This document shows, in pieces, positions 17,902 through 25,943 of a stretch of DNA of 64,000 nucleotides. The stretch lies in assembly GCF_001051235.1 (NCBI RefSeq), contig NZ_CBTJ020000027.1, forward strand, positions 142,353 through 206,352, given 5' to 3'. A program made the position numbers and the translations under genes. Origin of the DNA: Candidatus Competibacter denitrificans Run_A_D11 (lineage in GTDB: Bacteria; Pseudomonadota; Gammaproteobacteria; Competibacterales; Competibacteraceae). The stretch's first letter is position 1, and every line of letters begins with the position of its first letter. The notes under the pieces are model-generated. The model was not told the DNA's origin. It did not search any database and was given only the letters and a program-made list of their open reading frames with translations.

Positions 17902-18576
17902 ATGCGGCTGTTACTGGTTGAAGATGATGTCCCGCAAAGCCGGCGGCTGCGTTCCGAACTGGAGCGCGCCGGATTCGCCGTCGATGCGGTTACCGATGGG
18001 GTAGAGGCCGAATTCATGGGGAATTCGGAGCCTTACGATGCCGTCATCCTGGATCTCGGCTTGCCCGGCCGTCCAGGGTTGGAGGTCTTACGCCACTGGC
18101 GCGCGGCCGACAATGCTGTCCCCGTGCTCATTTTGACGGCCCGTGATGCCTGGCATGAAAAAGTCGATGGTTTTAAGGCCGGAGCTGATGATTATCTCGC
18201 TAAACCGTTTCATAGCGCTGAGCTGATTGCGCGCCTGCACGCGCTGCTGCGGCGCAGTAATGCGCGCCCACACGGACGACTGCGCGTCGCAGGGATCGAA
18301 CTGGATGAGGAAACTCAAAAGGTGCGCATTCTGGCCACAGATGAAATGTTGGATTTGACTGGCACCGAATTTCGCCTGCTGCGCTACTTCATGTTGCATC
18401 CCGACCGCATTCTCTCCAAGAGTCGGCTGGCCGAACATGTGTACGATTTCGATACCGACCGCGACAGCAATGTCTTGGAGGTTTACATCAACCGGCTGCG
18501 CCGCAAACTCGGTTCTCAGCTTATTGAGACCCGACGTGGCCAAGGCTATGTACTGAATGGGATAGAGCCTACTTGA
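17902..18576 (+). CDS. OmpR/PmrA-type response regulator
   Basis: 224 residues. Receiver domain with Asp8/Asp9, phospho-acceptor Asp51 in [12 protein letters not shown] and the lysine of DDYLAKPF; then a winged-helix effector domain with [42 protein letters not shown] (split here by a few residues from the recognition helix) and TRRGQGYVL. It belongs to the QseB/PmrA/PhoP group. Its TGA stop overlaps the TTG start of the partner kinase, so the pair is translationally coupled. Confidence 0.92.
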   Translation: MRLLLVEDDVPQSRRLRSELERAGFAVDAVTDGVEAEFMGNSEPYDAVILDLGLPGRPGLEVLRHWRAADNAVPVLILTARDAWHEKVDGFKAGADDYLAKPFHSAELIARLHALLRRSNARPHGRLRVAGIELDEETQKVRILATDEMLDLTGTEFRLLRYFMLHPDRILSKSRLAEHVYDFDTDRDSNVLEVYINRLRRKLGSQLIETRRGQGYVLNGIEPT

Positions 18577-19922
18577 TTTCCTTGCAAACGCGCTTATCCG
18601 CCAGTTTGATGGGCGTGCTTGGAGTGCTGACGGCCCTGATCGCGGTGACAGGGAGCTATTCGTTACATCGCATAGCCGAAAACTTCGTCGCCTCCCGGCT
18701 GGAGCATGATTTGGAAGCCGTCTTAACAGCGCTCTCTTTCGATGCGGCAGGTCACCCACAACTGACTCTTGAGCGTATCAATGTGGCGTTCCAACGCCCG
18801 TATTCAGGCCACTATTACCGGATTGAAACACCGAATGGCCAACTCCGCTCCCGTTCGCTATGGGACGCCGACCTCGCGCTGCCTCCGCTGGCAGCCGAGC
18901 GTGCCACCCGAACGTTCACGGCCGGACCTGAAGGTCAGCGGCTGTTACTCGTAGGTCGCGCGTTCGTCGTGCAAGATCAGCCGATCATGATCGCCGTGAC
19001 GGAAGATTTCACCCCGCTGGAAAGCGGACTTAAGCGCTTGCTGTGGCGGCTTGGCGGCTTCGTCCTACTGGCCTTTGGCGCCTTGTTATTGCTCCAGCGG
19101 CTGATGGTCCGGCGTTGCCTGGCTCCCCTTGAGGACGTGCGGCGCGAACTACCGCGCTTGGAACGCGGCGAAATTGCTCGGCTGTCGGTACGCGCGCCTG
19201 CGGAAATCCTGCCTTTAGTGGCTGAACTGAACCGCTTGCTCGACTTGATGGGACAGCGCCAGCGCCGGACCCGCCAAGCCCTCGGCAATCTGGCCCACGC
19301 CTTGAAAACGCCACTGACGGCACTGACCCAATTGGTCGATCAGCCGCCGCCCGCCCCCGATAACAGTGGTTTTTGGCAGGATTTACGCCAACAGCTCGCA
19401 CAGATCCGACGCTTAACCGAGCGGGAATTGAAACGGGCGCGTATTGTCGGCGCTGGCAACCCTGGTCAACGGGTCTTACTGGCCAGAGAAGTAGAGGATC
19501 TGATTGAAACCCTGCACCGCATCCATCGGGACCGCGCCTTGCACTTTGAGGTGCGCATCCCACCGGACAGTGTATTTCCCGGTGATCGGGATGATTTGCT
19601 GGAACTGCTGGGTAATCTGCTCGATAACGCCTGTCAGTGGGCAAATCGTGTGGTTCGTCTAACCGTCGGGACGGAGAGTGAGCAGCTTTGGCTGCGCGTG
19701 GAGGACGACGGGCCTGGTTGTCCGCCGGAGCAGTTAGCTTCGTTGCGCCAGCGGGGCGTGCGTATCGATGAATCGCGGGCCGGGCATGGTCTGGGCCTAG
19801 CGATCAGTAACGACATCGTTGCGCAATACAGTGGCCAGTTGAACTTGGCTAGCTCAGAAACTCTGGGCGGGCTACTCGCCGAAGCGGTTTTACCGATCTC
19901 CCCCCCGACAGGCCCTTGTTGA
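18573..19922 (+). CDS. PhoQ/QseC-like sensor histidine kinase
   Basis: 449 residues from a TTG overlapping the regulator's stop. Helix 1 (about 8-30), a periplasmic sensor region of about 125 residues, helix 2 (about 150-172), HAMP, then His242 in [13 protein letters not shown], the HALKTPL form of PhoQ-like kinases. The ATPase domain has [21 protein letters not shown] and [12 protein letters not shown]. The input is unknown; two secreted PepSY proteins and a b-type cytochrome are encoded upstream in the same set. The gene ends one base before the convergent FHA/ATPase gene. Confidence 0.9.
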   Translation: MISLQTRLSASLMGVLGVLTALIAVTGSYSLHRIAENFVASRLEHDLEAVLTALSFDAAGHPQLTLERINVAFQRPYSGHYYRIETPNGQLRSRSLWDADLALPPLAAERATRTFTAGPEGQRLLLVGRAFVVQDQPIMIAVTEDFTPLESGLKRLLWRLGGFVLLAFGALLLLQRLMVRRCLAPLEDVRRELPRLERGEIARLSVRAPAEILPLVAELNRLLDLMGQRQRRTRQALGNLAHALKTPLTALTQLVDQPPPAPDNSGFWQDLRQQLAQIRRLTERELKRARIVGAGNPGQRVLLAREVEDLIETLHRIHRDRALHFEVRIPPDSVFPGDRDDLLELLGNLLDNACQWANRVVRLTVGTESEQLWLRVEDDGPGCPPEQLASLRQRGVRIDESRAGHGLGLAISNDIVAQYSGQLNLASSETLGGLLAEAVLPISPPTGPC

Positions 19923-19923
19923 C

Positions 19924-22677
19924 TCAATACCCTTCGAAGGTAAACCACGCCGTGCCGATCAGCACCGCGTCACCCGACTCCAGCGCAAGGGCCTCGTTGG
20001 TGGCCAAATCGTGGTGGCCGACGCGCACCGCGCCCGGATCAGCCAGATTCTGAATCCAATAGATCCCGTCCCTGAACAAGAGTTCTGCATGGTGCGGCTT
20101 GACGCCTTCGGCATTAATGCACAGGCCATCTTGTGGCGAACTACCCACCGAAACCCATTTGGGGATATAAAAGTGGACCACCTGGCGAGAAGCGGCGTCA
20201 TCACGTTCGAAACGAGCATACAGTAAGGAACCTGGATTGCCGACCCCGTTCAGCCGTGATACCCGATCCTGGACACGCAACAGATTGAGATAGCGGTGGC
20301 GCAGTGCTTTGCGCAGATCTTCGGCTTCAGCTTGGTGATCACGCTGGCGCAAGATATCAACCACACTCAGGAGATAGTGACCGAATTTGTCTCGAGGCTG
20401 TTGCGGGTCCCATGCGACCGCGGCAGGATTCCACTTGGAGTCCCAAGCAAGAACCATTTTAAGTCGATAAAGATCGCAAATTTCCAGGTTATCGTCAGCC
20501 TCCAAAAGCTCCCAATGGCCTCTCTCCAACCTCCGGCCATTGTGACCGGTATACGTATGACCGGTATCGCTGGCCGACATCAGGGCCAATTGATCGCCCA
20601 GACCACAAATCACACAATGCAAGCGAGAGATCCGGGTGTATTTCGGCACAAAACCCAGGGTAAAATCACCAAAGCCAGTACCAGCGGCCGAACTGTGGCG
20701 GCCAAAGATCATGAAGGGGCGGGATACCAGCTCAATACGGGCCGGGGCTTGGGTCGGATCTGCCGCCAGCAATAAGGCCCGAGTCAGGGGTGTACCTCGG
20801 CCCAGTGCCCGCGCGGTCACTTCACGTAAATGCCTGGTGCGCGCCGGGTCGGCTTCCAATTCGAGCGGCAGGGTACAGACCAGGGCACCGGTTGCCCCGG
20901 CAGCGCCAGTACCGCCACTCGGCGAGTTGGCCCGTAGCCAAGCCCCTTCTGTCAGTGCATTGGGCGAGGGATCTGGCCAAAACTGATCGTTCCCTTCGGC
21001 ATCAAGTCGCCCGCTGCTCGGCTCAGCCGCTGAGTCACTGAGAAAGTCAAGTTGGATTCGGCATCTGGTGTTGTAGGCGTGCCAATCCCCACGATGGTCG
21101 CAAACATCAAGCTCCATCCACAGCTCAATCTGCGCCGAATCGGCAAAAGGACAGCGGTAATTGAGATAAACCACCTCCGCATCTCGACCGTCCAGCAGCC
21201 GCAACGGCGCAATCCGGCCATCGTTGGCCAGCATCAGATCGGTGCCGCGAAACCGTAACCGAATTTCCCGAAATAACCACCAGGTTGAGTTGAATAACAG
21301 TGCGCACAGCACACTATCTTGCTCTGTAGAGAAATGGCTCGTGGTCGCCAACCCGACCATGATAGGTTGCTGGATTTCGGCCAAGCGCGCGATGCGTTGT
21401 TGGAGGACATGCGTCAACTGAGGATCGGCACCCTGTGCCATCTGCTGATAGCGGTCCAGAAAATACCGCAACGGTTCCTGGCGCTGTGGATGGTTGCGCT
21501 CCAGCTTACCGGCCCATTCCGTCAGCAGTTGCCGGAAACCGTCCAATGCCGCCGTCGCCAAGGGCGTTGGGGGTTGGGGCAGCGACTCCTCAGGAGCGCC
21601 TAAAGCAGTGGGCTTACTGAGGTCAAGTGACGGCGTGGTGGCGGACACCACTGTGGGTTGCGATGCCGGTTCTCTTGCGGGGTTCAACGTCCCTTCAGCA
21701 ACCGCTCCCTCTAGCGCCGCAGGTTTAGCCAAGACTGTTTTGTCATCGAACTCGAACAAAAAATCAAATTCCGCCAAATCGAATTGGAGATCGGGGGAAC
21801 CGGCCATAGGGATTTGAGGGCTTTTGGGTGGAACACCCCTCTGGCTATTTGGCGTATCGGTTAGCAATTTAGCCTGCTCACCGAGAAAGCAATTCTGGGC
21901 GGCTTCGTCCACGAGTGTCGGCGTAATTTCGCGCTCGGACTGTAGGCTAGCCAAAAGCAGGATCGCATCGCACAGGATGGCGATAGCGCGCGGTACGCCT
22001 CGGCAATAAAACCCGATGCGGTCGATGGCGGCGGCTGAGAACAAGCCCCCGGCGGCGGAGCCGGCTGCTTCGAGTTGCTGATGGATGAACAGGCCGGTTT
22101 CGAGAGCGCTTAAAGGCTCAAGGTGGCAACGGACGCGAATGCTATGGCGTAGCGCGGCAAATTCAGGCCGATCCAAGGTTGTGGCGATTTCCGGCAAGCC
22201 CACCAACACGATCTGTAAGCGCTGACTCGGTAGCGCGGGCGTTTCCACAAAATCATGCAGACGCAACAGTACCTCGTCGGACAGGTGCTGTGCATCGTCC
22301 ATCAACAAGGCGACCACCTGGCCCCGGCGCGCCTGGGTAGCGAGCGTTTCGAGCAATAGCCGTTGTTGCTGGTCGGCATCCAAACCCTCAGCGGCTAATC
22401 CCAAACTGCTGCACAAATAATTGAGAGTATCGTAAAAATCGAAACTCGCGTTCAGCAACTGGATAAAACGGATATCGGTGCCCTCAGCAAGACAGCGGCG
22501 TATCACCAATGTCTTGCCGACCCCGGCCTCGCCGGTCAGTAAAATAAATCCGCGCTTTTCTCGAATGCCATCCAGGATATCCGCACAAGCGGCATCGAAG
22601 TTACCATTGCGGTAATAATGCGCTGAATCCTTCGGTTTGAAGGGTTTGCTATTGAAACCGAAGTAGGCGGTATACAT
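19924..22677 (-). CDS. ExeA-type AAA ATPase fused to FHA domains
   Basis: 917 residues. The N-terminal 280 residues are an ExeA/GspA-like ATPase: start YTAYFGFNSKPFKPKDS, Walker A GEAGVGKT (49-56), Walker B ending DDAQ (127-130). A low-complexity linker follows (about 300-400), then a middle region without known motif. Around 658 the FGRH motif opens an FHA domain (ISRLHCVICG); a second FHA-like unit fills about 830-917 (VSVGSSPQD, PHHAELLF, IQNL). FHA domains read phosphothreonine. I use the ATG at 22677, which has GAGGAG upstream, not the longer frame to 22779. It is the last gene of the Srf-like locus. Confidence 0.8.
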   Translation of the reverse strand: MYTAYFGFNSKPFKPKDSAHYYRNGNFDAACADILDGIREKRGFILLTGEAGVGKTLVIRRCLAEGTDIRFIQLLNASFDFYDTLNYLCSSLGLAAEGLDADQQQRLLLETLATQARRGQVVALLMDDAQHLSDEVLLRLHDFVETPALPSQRLQIVLVGLPEIATTLDRPEFAALRHSIRVRCHLEPLSALETGLFIHQQLEAAGSAAGGLFSAAAIDRIGFYCRGVPRAIAILCDAILLLASLQSEREITPTLVDEAAQNCFLGEQAKLLTDTPNSQRGVPPKSPQIPMAGSPDLQFDLAEFDFLFEFDDKTVLAKPAALEGAVAEGTLNPAREPASQPTVVSATTPSLDLSKPTALGAPEESLPQPPTPLATAALDGFRQLLTEWAGKLERNHPQRQEPLRYFLDRYQQMAQGADPQLTHVLQQRIARLAEIQQPIMVGLATTSHFSTEQDSVLCALLFNSTWWLFREIRLRFRGTDLMLANDGRIAPLRLLDGRDAEVVYLNYRCPFADSAQIELWMELDVCDHRGDWHAYNTRCRIQLDFLSDSAAEPSSGRLDAEGNDQFWPDPSPNALTEGAWLRANSPSGGTGAAGATGALVCTLPLELEADPARTRHLREVTARALGRGTPLTRALLLAADPTQAPARIELVSRPFMIFGRHSSAAGTGFGDFTLGFVPKYTRISRLHCVICGLGDQLALMSASDTGHTYTGHNGRRLERGHWELLEADDNLEICDLYRLKMVLAWDSKWNPAAVAWDPQQPRDKFGHYLLSVVDILRQRDHQAEAEDLRKALRHRYLNLLRVQDRVSRLNGVGNPGSLLYARFERDDAASRQVVHFYIPKWVSVGSSPQDGLCINAEGVKPHHAELLFRDGIYWIQNLADPGAVRVGHHDLATNEALALESGDAVLIGTAWFTFEGY

Positions 22678-22843
22678 GTCCTGCTCCTCTCCCCGCCGGT
22701 TACCGTCGCGCGCCGCCACGGCTCCCGAATTTATCCCACCAACCCCCAGCAGAGTGCGCCATGCCTCGCTTGCAACCACATTGGCCCACCGCCATGGCTA
22801 AAACCCTGCCATTACTCTCGTCACACTCAGTCTAACTGTTCTA

Positions 22844-23338
22844 TCAATTTATGGGCTTTTGTACGGCCTTACCAGTTTTTTCAGGTATCGGCGGCGTTGT
22901 GATTGCGCCGACAAAGGCAATATCGACACCACCGCCACCGAGCGTGAGTTCGGCGCCACGCTGCGTGTTCTGCAAGTACAAAGTGACGCCCTTCTCATTG
23001 CGCAAGAGGGTGCTACCGCCACCCTGGCCCACGGTAAACGCGCCTTCGACCGCATAATAGCGGCCGGGGAAATCGGCCAAATCGCGTAAACGGTAGACTT
23101 GGCCGATAGCGGTGATTTGGCTAACGCCCAATGTCATCCCTTTAATCCCGGATAGCGAGAACGGATAGTGTTTTTCCTTAAACATCAACTTACCGTGGCC
23201 TTGGGTGAAGCCCAAAAGCAGACCGTATGACGTGCTGGAAAACTCCAGTCGGGCATCTGGAGGACGATCCTGGGCAAAGCTCGTGCCGCAACTAATCAGC
23301 AGCAGGAGACCCACCCAGAGCATCCGCAGCAAACGCAT
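22844..23338 (-). CDS. Small secreted protein, uncharacterised family
   Basis: 164 residues with a signal peptide (MRLLRMLWVGLLLLISCGTS, cleavage near FAQ-D). The mature part is glycine-rich and strand-like: YGLLLGFTQGHGKLMF, YPFSLSGIKGMTLGVS, GRYYAVEGAFTVGQGGG, ending with GVDIAFVG. I remember similar glycine-patterned small secreted proteins in many proteobacteria, none with a known job. The start at 23338 puts the signal peptide at the N-terminus. It lies 22 bases after the TAXI binding protein gene and was probably translated with it. Confidence 0.65.
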   Translation of the reverse strand: MRLLRMLWVGLLLLISCGTSFAQDRPPDARLEFSSTSYGLLLGFTQGHGKLMFKEKHYPFSLSGIKGMTLGVSQITAIGQVYRLRDLADFPGRYYAVEGAFTVGQGGGSTLLRNEKGVTLYLQNTQRGAELTLGGGGVDIAFVGAITTPPIPEKTGKAVQKPIN

Positions 23339-23360
23339 GGGCGACTCCGTGGTCAATCCT

Positions 23361-24413
23361 TCACGCCGCCGGGGTTGCATGAGCCGGCCACTGGTGGAAG
23401 TTGAGCAACATTTTCTCTAACTGGCGACCCAAATCGACTTCCGAACCACCCCCCTTGCCGCTGCGCGAACACGCATCCACTTGCCAAACCCCGACTTTCT
23501 CATCCAGGTTGACCTCTTTCCATTTGGGATGACCAGTCTGCCGGAGTTGGCCGATGCCGGAACGGATGGCCTGGCCCAACTTGGCCAGTTGTTGGCAGCG
23601 CTTCACGAAATAGGGATTCTGTTTCCCAGAAAAATCAAAGCTCATCAAGACCGCCTTGACGGCAATCGTCGAGACTTCACCAGAAAGCCACTCGTAGTCG
23701 GTCTGGCCGATCTTGGCCGGCTGGTACTCCCGTAGCAACGCAGGATCATTGAGCGGTACAAAATGGACATTGCTCAGCATGGCGGCAAACTCCGGCTTGG
23801 TAATCAAGTTGCCGACCTTGGTGAACAGGCTGACCGGTTTGCCGGCCACGTAAAACATGGCGTCAGCCTCACCCTTGAGGACAGCGGTCACCCCTTGCAG
23901 GGGTGGCACATTCAGCATTTCGCCCGGCTTGACGCCCGTCAGTTGCAATATGTTCATCGCCGTCAGCCAAGTTCCGCTCCCTGGTTCGCCGACTGCCACC
24001 CGTTTGCCCTGCAAGTCGTTGAATGACCCTATCGATTTGTTGGCGAATACATGAATTTCTTCATTATAAAATGGGAAGATCAGCCGTAATCGAGCAGCGA
24101 CCTGGCGCATCTCCGGATTTTCCGAGCGGCTGAGAAATCCCAAGACATCGGACTGGACAATGCCGAAGGTGGCGTTCTCTTTGCTATTGATCCGCTTGAT
24201 ATTGTCGATGGAGCCTTGAGAATCTTTGACAAGGATATCCAGGCCGACGGTTTTGGCAACTCCCGCGATATCGTTGCCGAACTGGATGTAAGTACCGGTT
24301 TTCGAACCGGTCACCATCCCGATCTGATTGGCGCCGGTATCCTCGGCCGAGGCTGGTGCCAAACCACACAGCATCCAGAGAAACCAAAGACCGAAGATCA
24401 GCGGACGCTTCAT
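23361..24413 (-). CDS. TAXI-family periplasmic solute-binding protein
   Basis: 350 residues from the ATG at 24413, which opens a signal peptide ending APASAE (the frame runs on to 24530 without one). The mature N-terminus IGMVTGSKTGTYIQFGNDIA is the TRAP-associated extracytoplasmic immunogenic (TAXI) signature; FGIVQSDVLGF, GKRVAVGEPGSGTWLTA and ADAMFYVAGKP follow in order. TAXI proteins usually deliver solutes to a DctM/DctQ-like fused permease, but none is encoded here. Its place between Srf-type genes suggests a different, perhaps sensory, role. A 178-base gap precedes it. Confidence 0.85.
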   Translation of the reverse strand: MKRPLIFGLWFLWMLCGLAPASAEDTGANQIGMVTGSKTGTYIQFGNDIAGVAKTVGLDILVKDSQGSIDNIKRINSKENATFGIVQSDVLGFLSRSENPEMRQVAARLRLIFPFYNEEIHVFANKSIGSFNDLQGKRVAVGEPGSGTWLTAMNILQLTGVKPGEMLNVPPLQGVTAVLKGEADAMFYVAGKPVSLFTKVGNLITKPEFAAMLSNVHFVPLNDPALLREYQPAKIGQTDYEWLSGEVSTIAVKAVLMSFDFSGKQNPYFVKRCQQLAKLGQAIRSGIGQLRQTGHPKWKEVNLDEKVGVWQVDACSRSGKGGGSEVDLGRQLEKMLLNFHQWPAHATPAA

Positions 24414-24591
24414 CGCAAATAAACTCCGATTTGCAACCTCCCCCTTCAGAGGGATCATCGTACATGGCAGAAACGCAGCCTCTTCTATGCTGTTTCGTCC
24501 GGTCACAGGCGCGGATTGAAACATGAACATGCTCCTAATATCGGTGAAGTATCACGATAGCCGTGTGTTATGAACGCTCCGCGCACCCTGT

Positions 24592-25914
24592 TTAGGGCGA
24601 CCTTTGGGAGCGCAATCTTTTCTCCAATTCCTGCTGAGTCGGATCAAACTGCGATTTCAATTCATCTTCCAAACTTGGGCCTGCTCCCGGCCGAGTGGGG
24701 CGCGCAGGCGTTGAAGGTGTTGACCGTTCTGGCTGCACCGGCACACTAGGCGGTACTGAAACCGGCGGTTCGGGTACTGGCCGCGCGGGAGGAGCCAATT
24801 GGCGGGCGGGTGCAGGTTGCGGCGTTGGCGTGGGGGTCGGGATGGGGGCTGGCTCCGGCGGCGGGTCCGGTCTTACCGTCGGTTTGGTTACCGGGACCGG
24901 CACTTCGGGCGTGAGGTGAGGACGGGTGGGTATGGCAGGCGCCTCTACAACTGGCGGTTTTTCGGAATTGGCGGCGGCTTGCTGACGGTCGGCACGACCG
25001 CTAAACCACCACCAACCGGCCGCACCCAGCGCTAGCAATATCGCTCCTACCAGCCCCATCACCAAACCAGACCTTCCCGGCTGCGGTACCTCCGGTCGCT
25101 CGATAGGCATAGGATCGGGCGCAACCGGCATGGCCGGCTCTGAGGCAAGATCTGGCGGATGCGGCGCAGTTCGTGCCGGTCTCTCAGTCAACCCTGGGTC
25201 GGCATCAACCTGGCCGGTCTCAGCGACAGCGGTAACCGGCACATCGGCCGCAGGCACCTCACTGCTTGAGCGCTGCTCGGTGCCAGGCAATGGATTTAAC
25301 GACGGTGGTACCGCTTCCAAGCCTGCCACCGAACCAGACGTCTCCGGCCGGTGGTGCTGTTGCGACAGCGGTGGCAACCCGCGCGTCTGATCGCTGTCTC
25401 CCTCCGGTGCCTGCCCGCCGATATCGGGAATTGGCATGTCGGGGATTTTCAAGTCCGCAGTTCCAATCTGCGGCAATGGCGGTGGCTGGATGGCCGGTTC
25501 CGGGCGTGGCGCAGGTGCTGGATTGATCCGGGTGCCACCCACCACTTTGCGCTCGCCGCTGGCGCTGCCTTCTTCCAATTCCAGTTGCAGCGGCCAAACG
25601 AAGGTTGCGGCAGCGGTTCCCGGTAGGCCCTGCCCCCGCACCATCAACTGGTAGGGCATGTTCTCCAACTGAAAAACCAGATCGGGGTGGATGACGAATT
25701 TCAACAGTTCGCCGCTAAACCACGCTTCCTCAGGTTGCAACCAGCACTCTGCACCCTGCCATCCTTCCGAGCCGAGATGATTGGTTCCAAAACCGTGTCG
25801 GCTCAAGGCGAATTCGAAGGTTTCCAGCGTGCGTGGCAGACCCCCCAGCGTGACGATAGCGTGTCCTAAAGGACGCGCGGGGTCTTCCGACACGCGAACC
25901 GAAAGCGCGGTCAT
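24592..25914 (-). CDS. Proline-rich single-pass membrane protein of Srf-like locus
   Basis: 440 residues. Residues 1-135 form a compact domain (RPLGHAIVTLGGLPRTLETF, FVIHPDLVFQLENMPYQL, FVWPLQLELEEG) that I cannot assign. A long Pro/Ala/Glu linker follows, one membrane helix at about 283-304 (LVMGLVGAILLALGAAGWWW), then a second proline-rich segment with PTPTPTPQPAP and a charged end (LEDELKSQFDPTQQELEKRL). With cytoplasmic N-domain and helix, the C-terminal part should be periplasmic and could span towards the cell wall. It follows srfC by 29 bases and may be the local counterpart of SrfA, which I could not confirm. Confidence 0.6.
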   Translation of the reverse strand: MTALSVRVSEDPARPLGHAIVTLGGLPRTLETFEFALSRHGFGTNHLGSEGWQGAECWLQPEEAWFSGELLKFVIHPDLVFQLENMPYQLMVRGQGLPGTAAATFVWPLQLELEEGSASGERKVVGGTRINPAPAPRPEPAIQPPPLPQIGTADLKIPDMPIPDIGGQAPEGDSDQTRGLPPLSQQHHRPETSGSVAGLEAVPPSLNPLPGTEQRSSSEVPAADVPVTAVAETGQVDADPGLTERPARTAPHPPDLASEPAMPVAPDPMPIERPEVPQPGRSGLVMGLVGAILLALGAAGWWWFSGRADRQQAAANSEKPPVVEAPAIPTRPHLTPEVPVPVTKPTVRPDPPPEPAPIPTPTPTPQPAPARQLAPPARPVPEPPVSVPPSVPVQPERSTPSTPARPTRPGAGPSLEDELKSQFDPTQQELEKRLRSQRSP

Positions 25915-25943
25915 TCACAGTTCTCCCAGTGTTTGCGGATCAT

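Noticed and set aside
20296..20775. A 159-codon plus-strand open frame opposite the FHA/ATPase gene
   Set aside because: It lies entirely inside a well-supported minus-strand gene, has no ribosome site and no recognisable domain; it is a shadow of the GC-rich coding strand.
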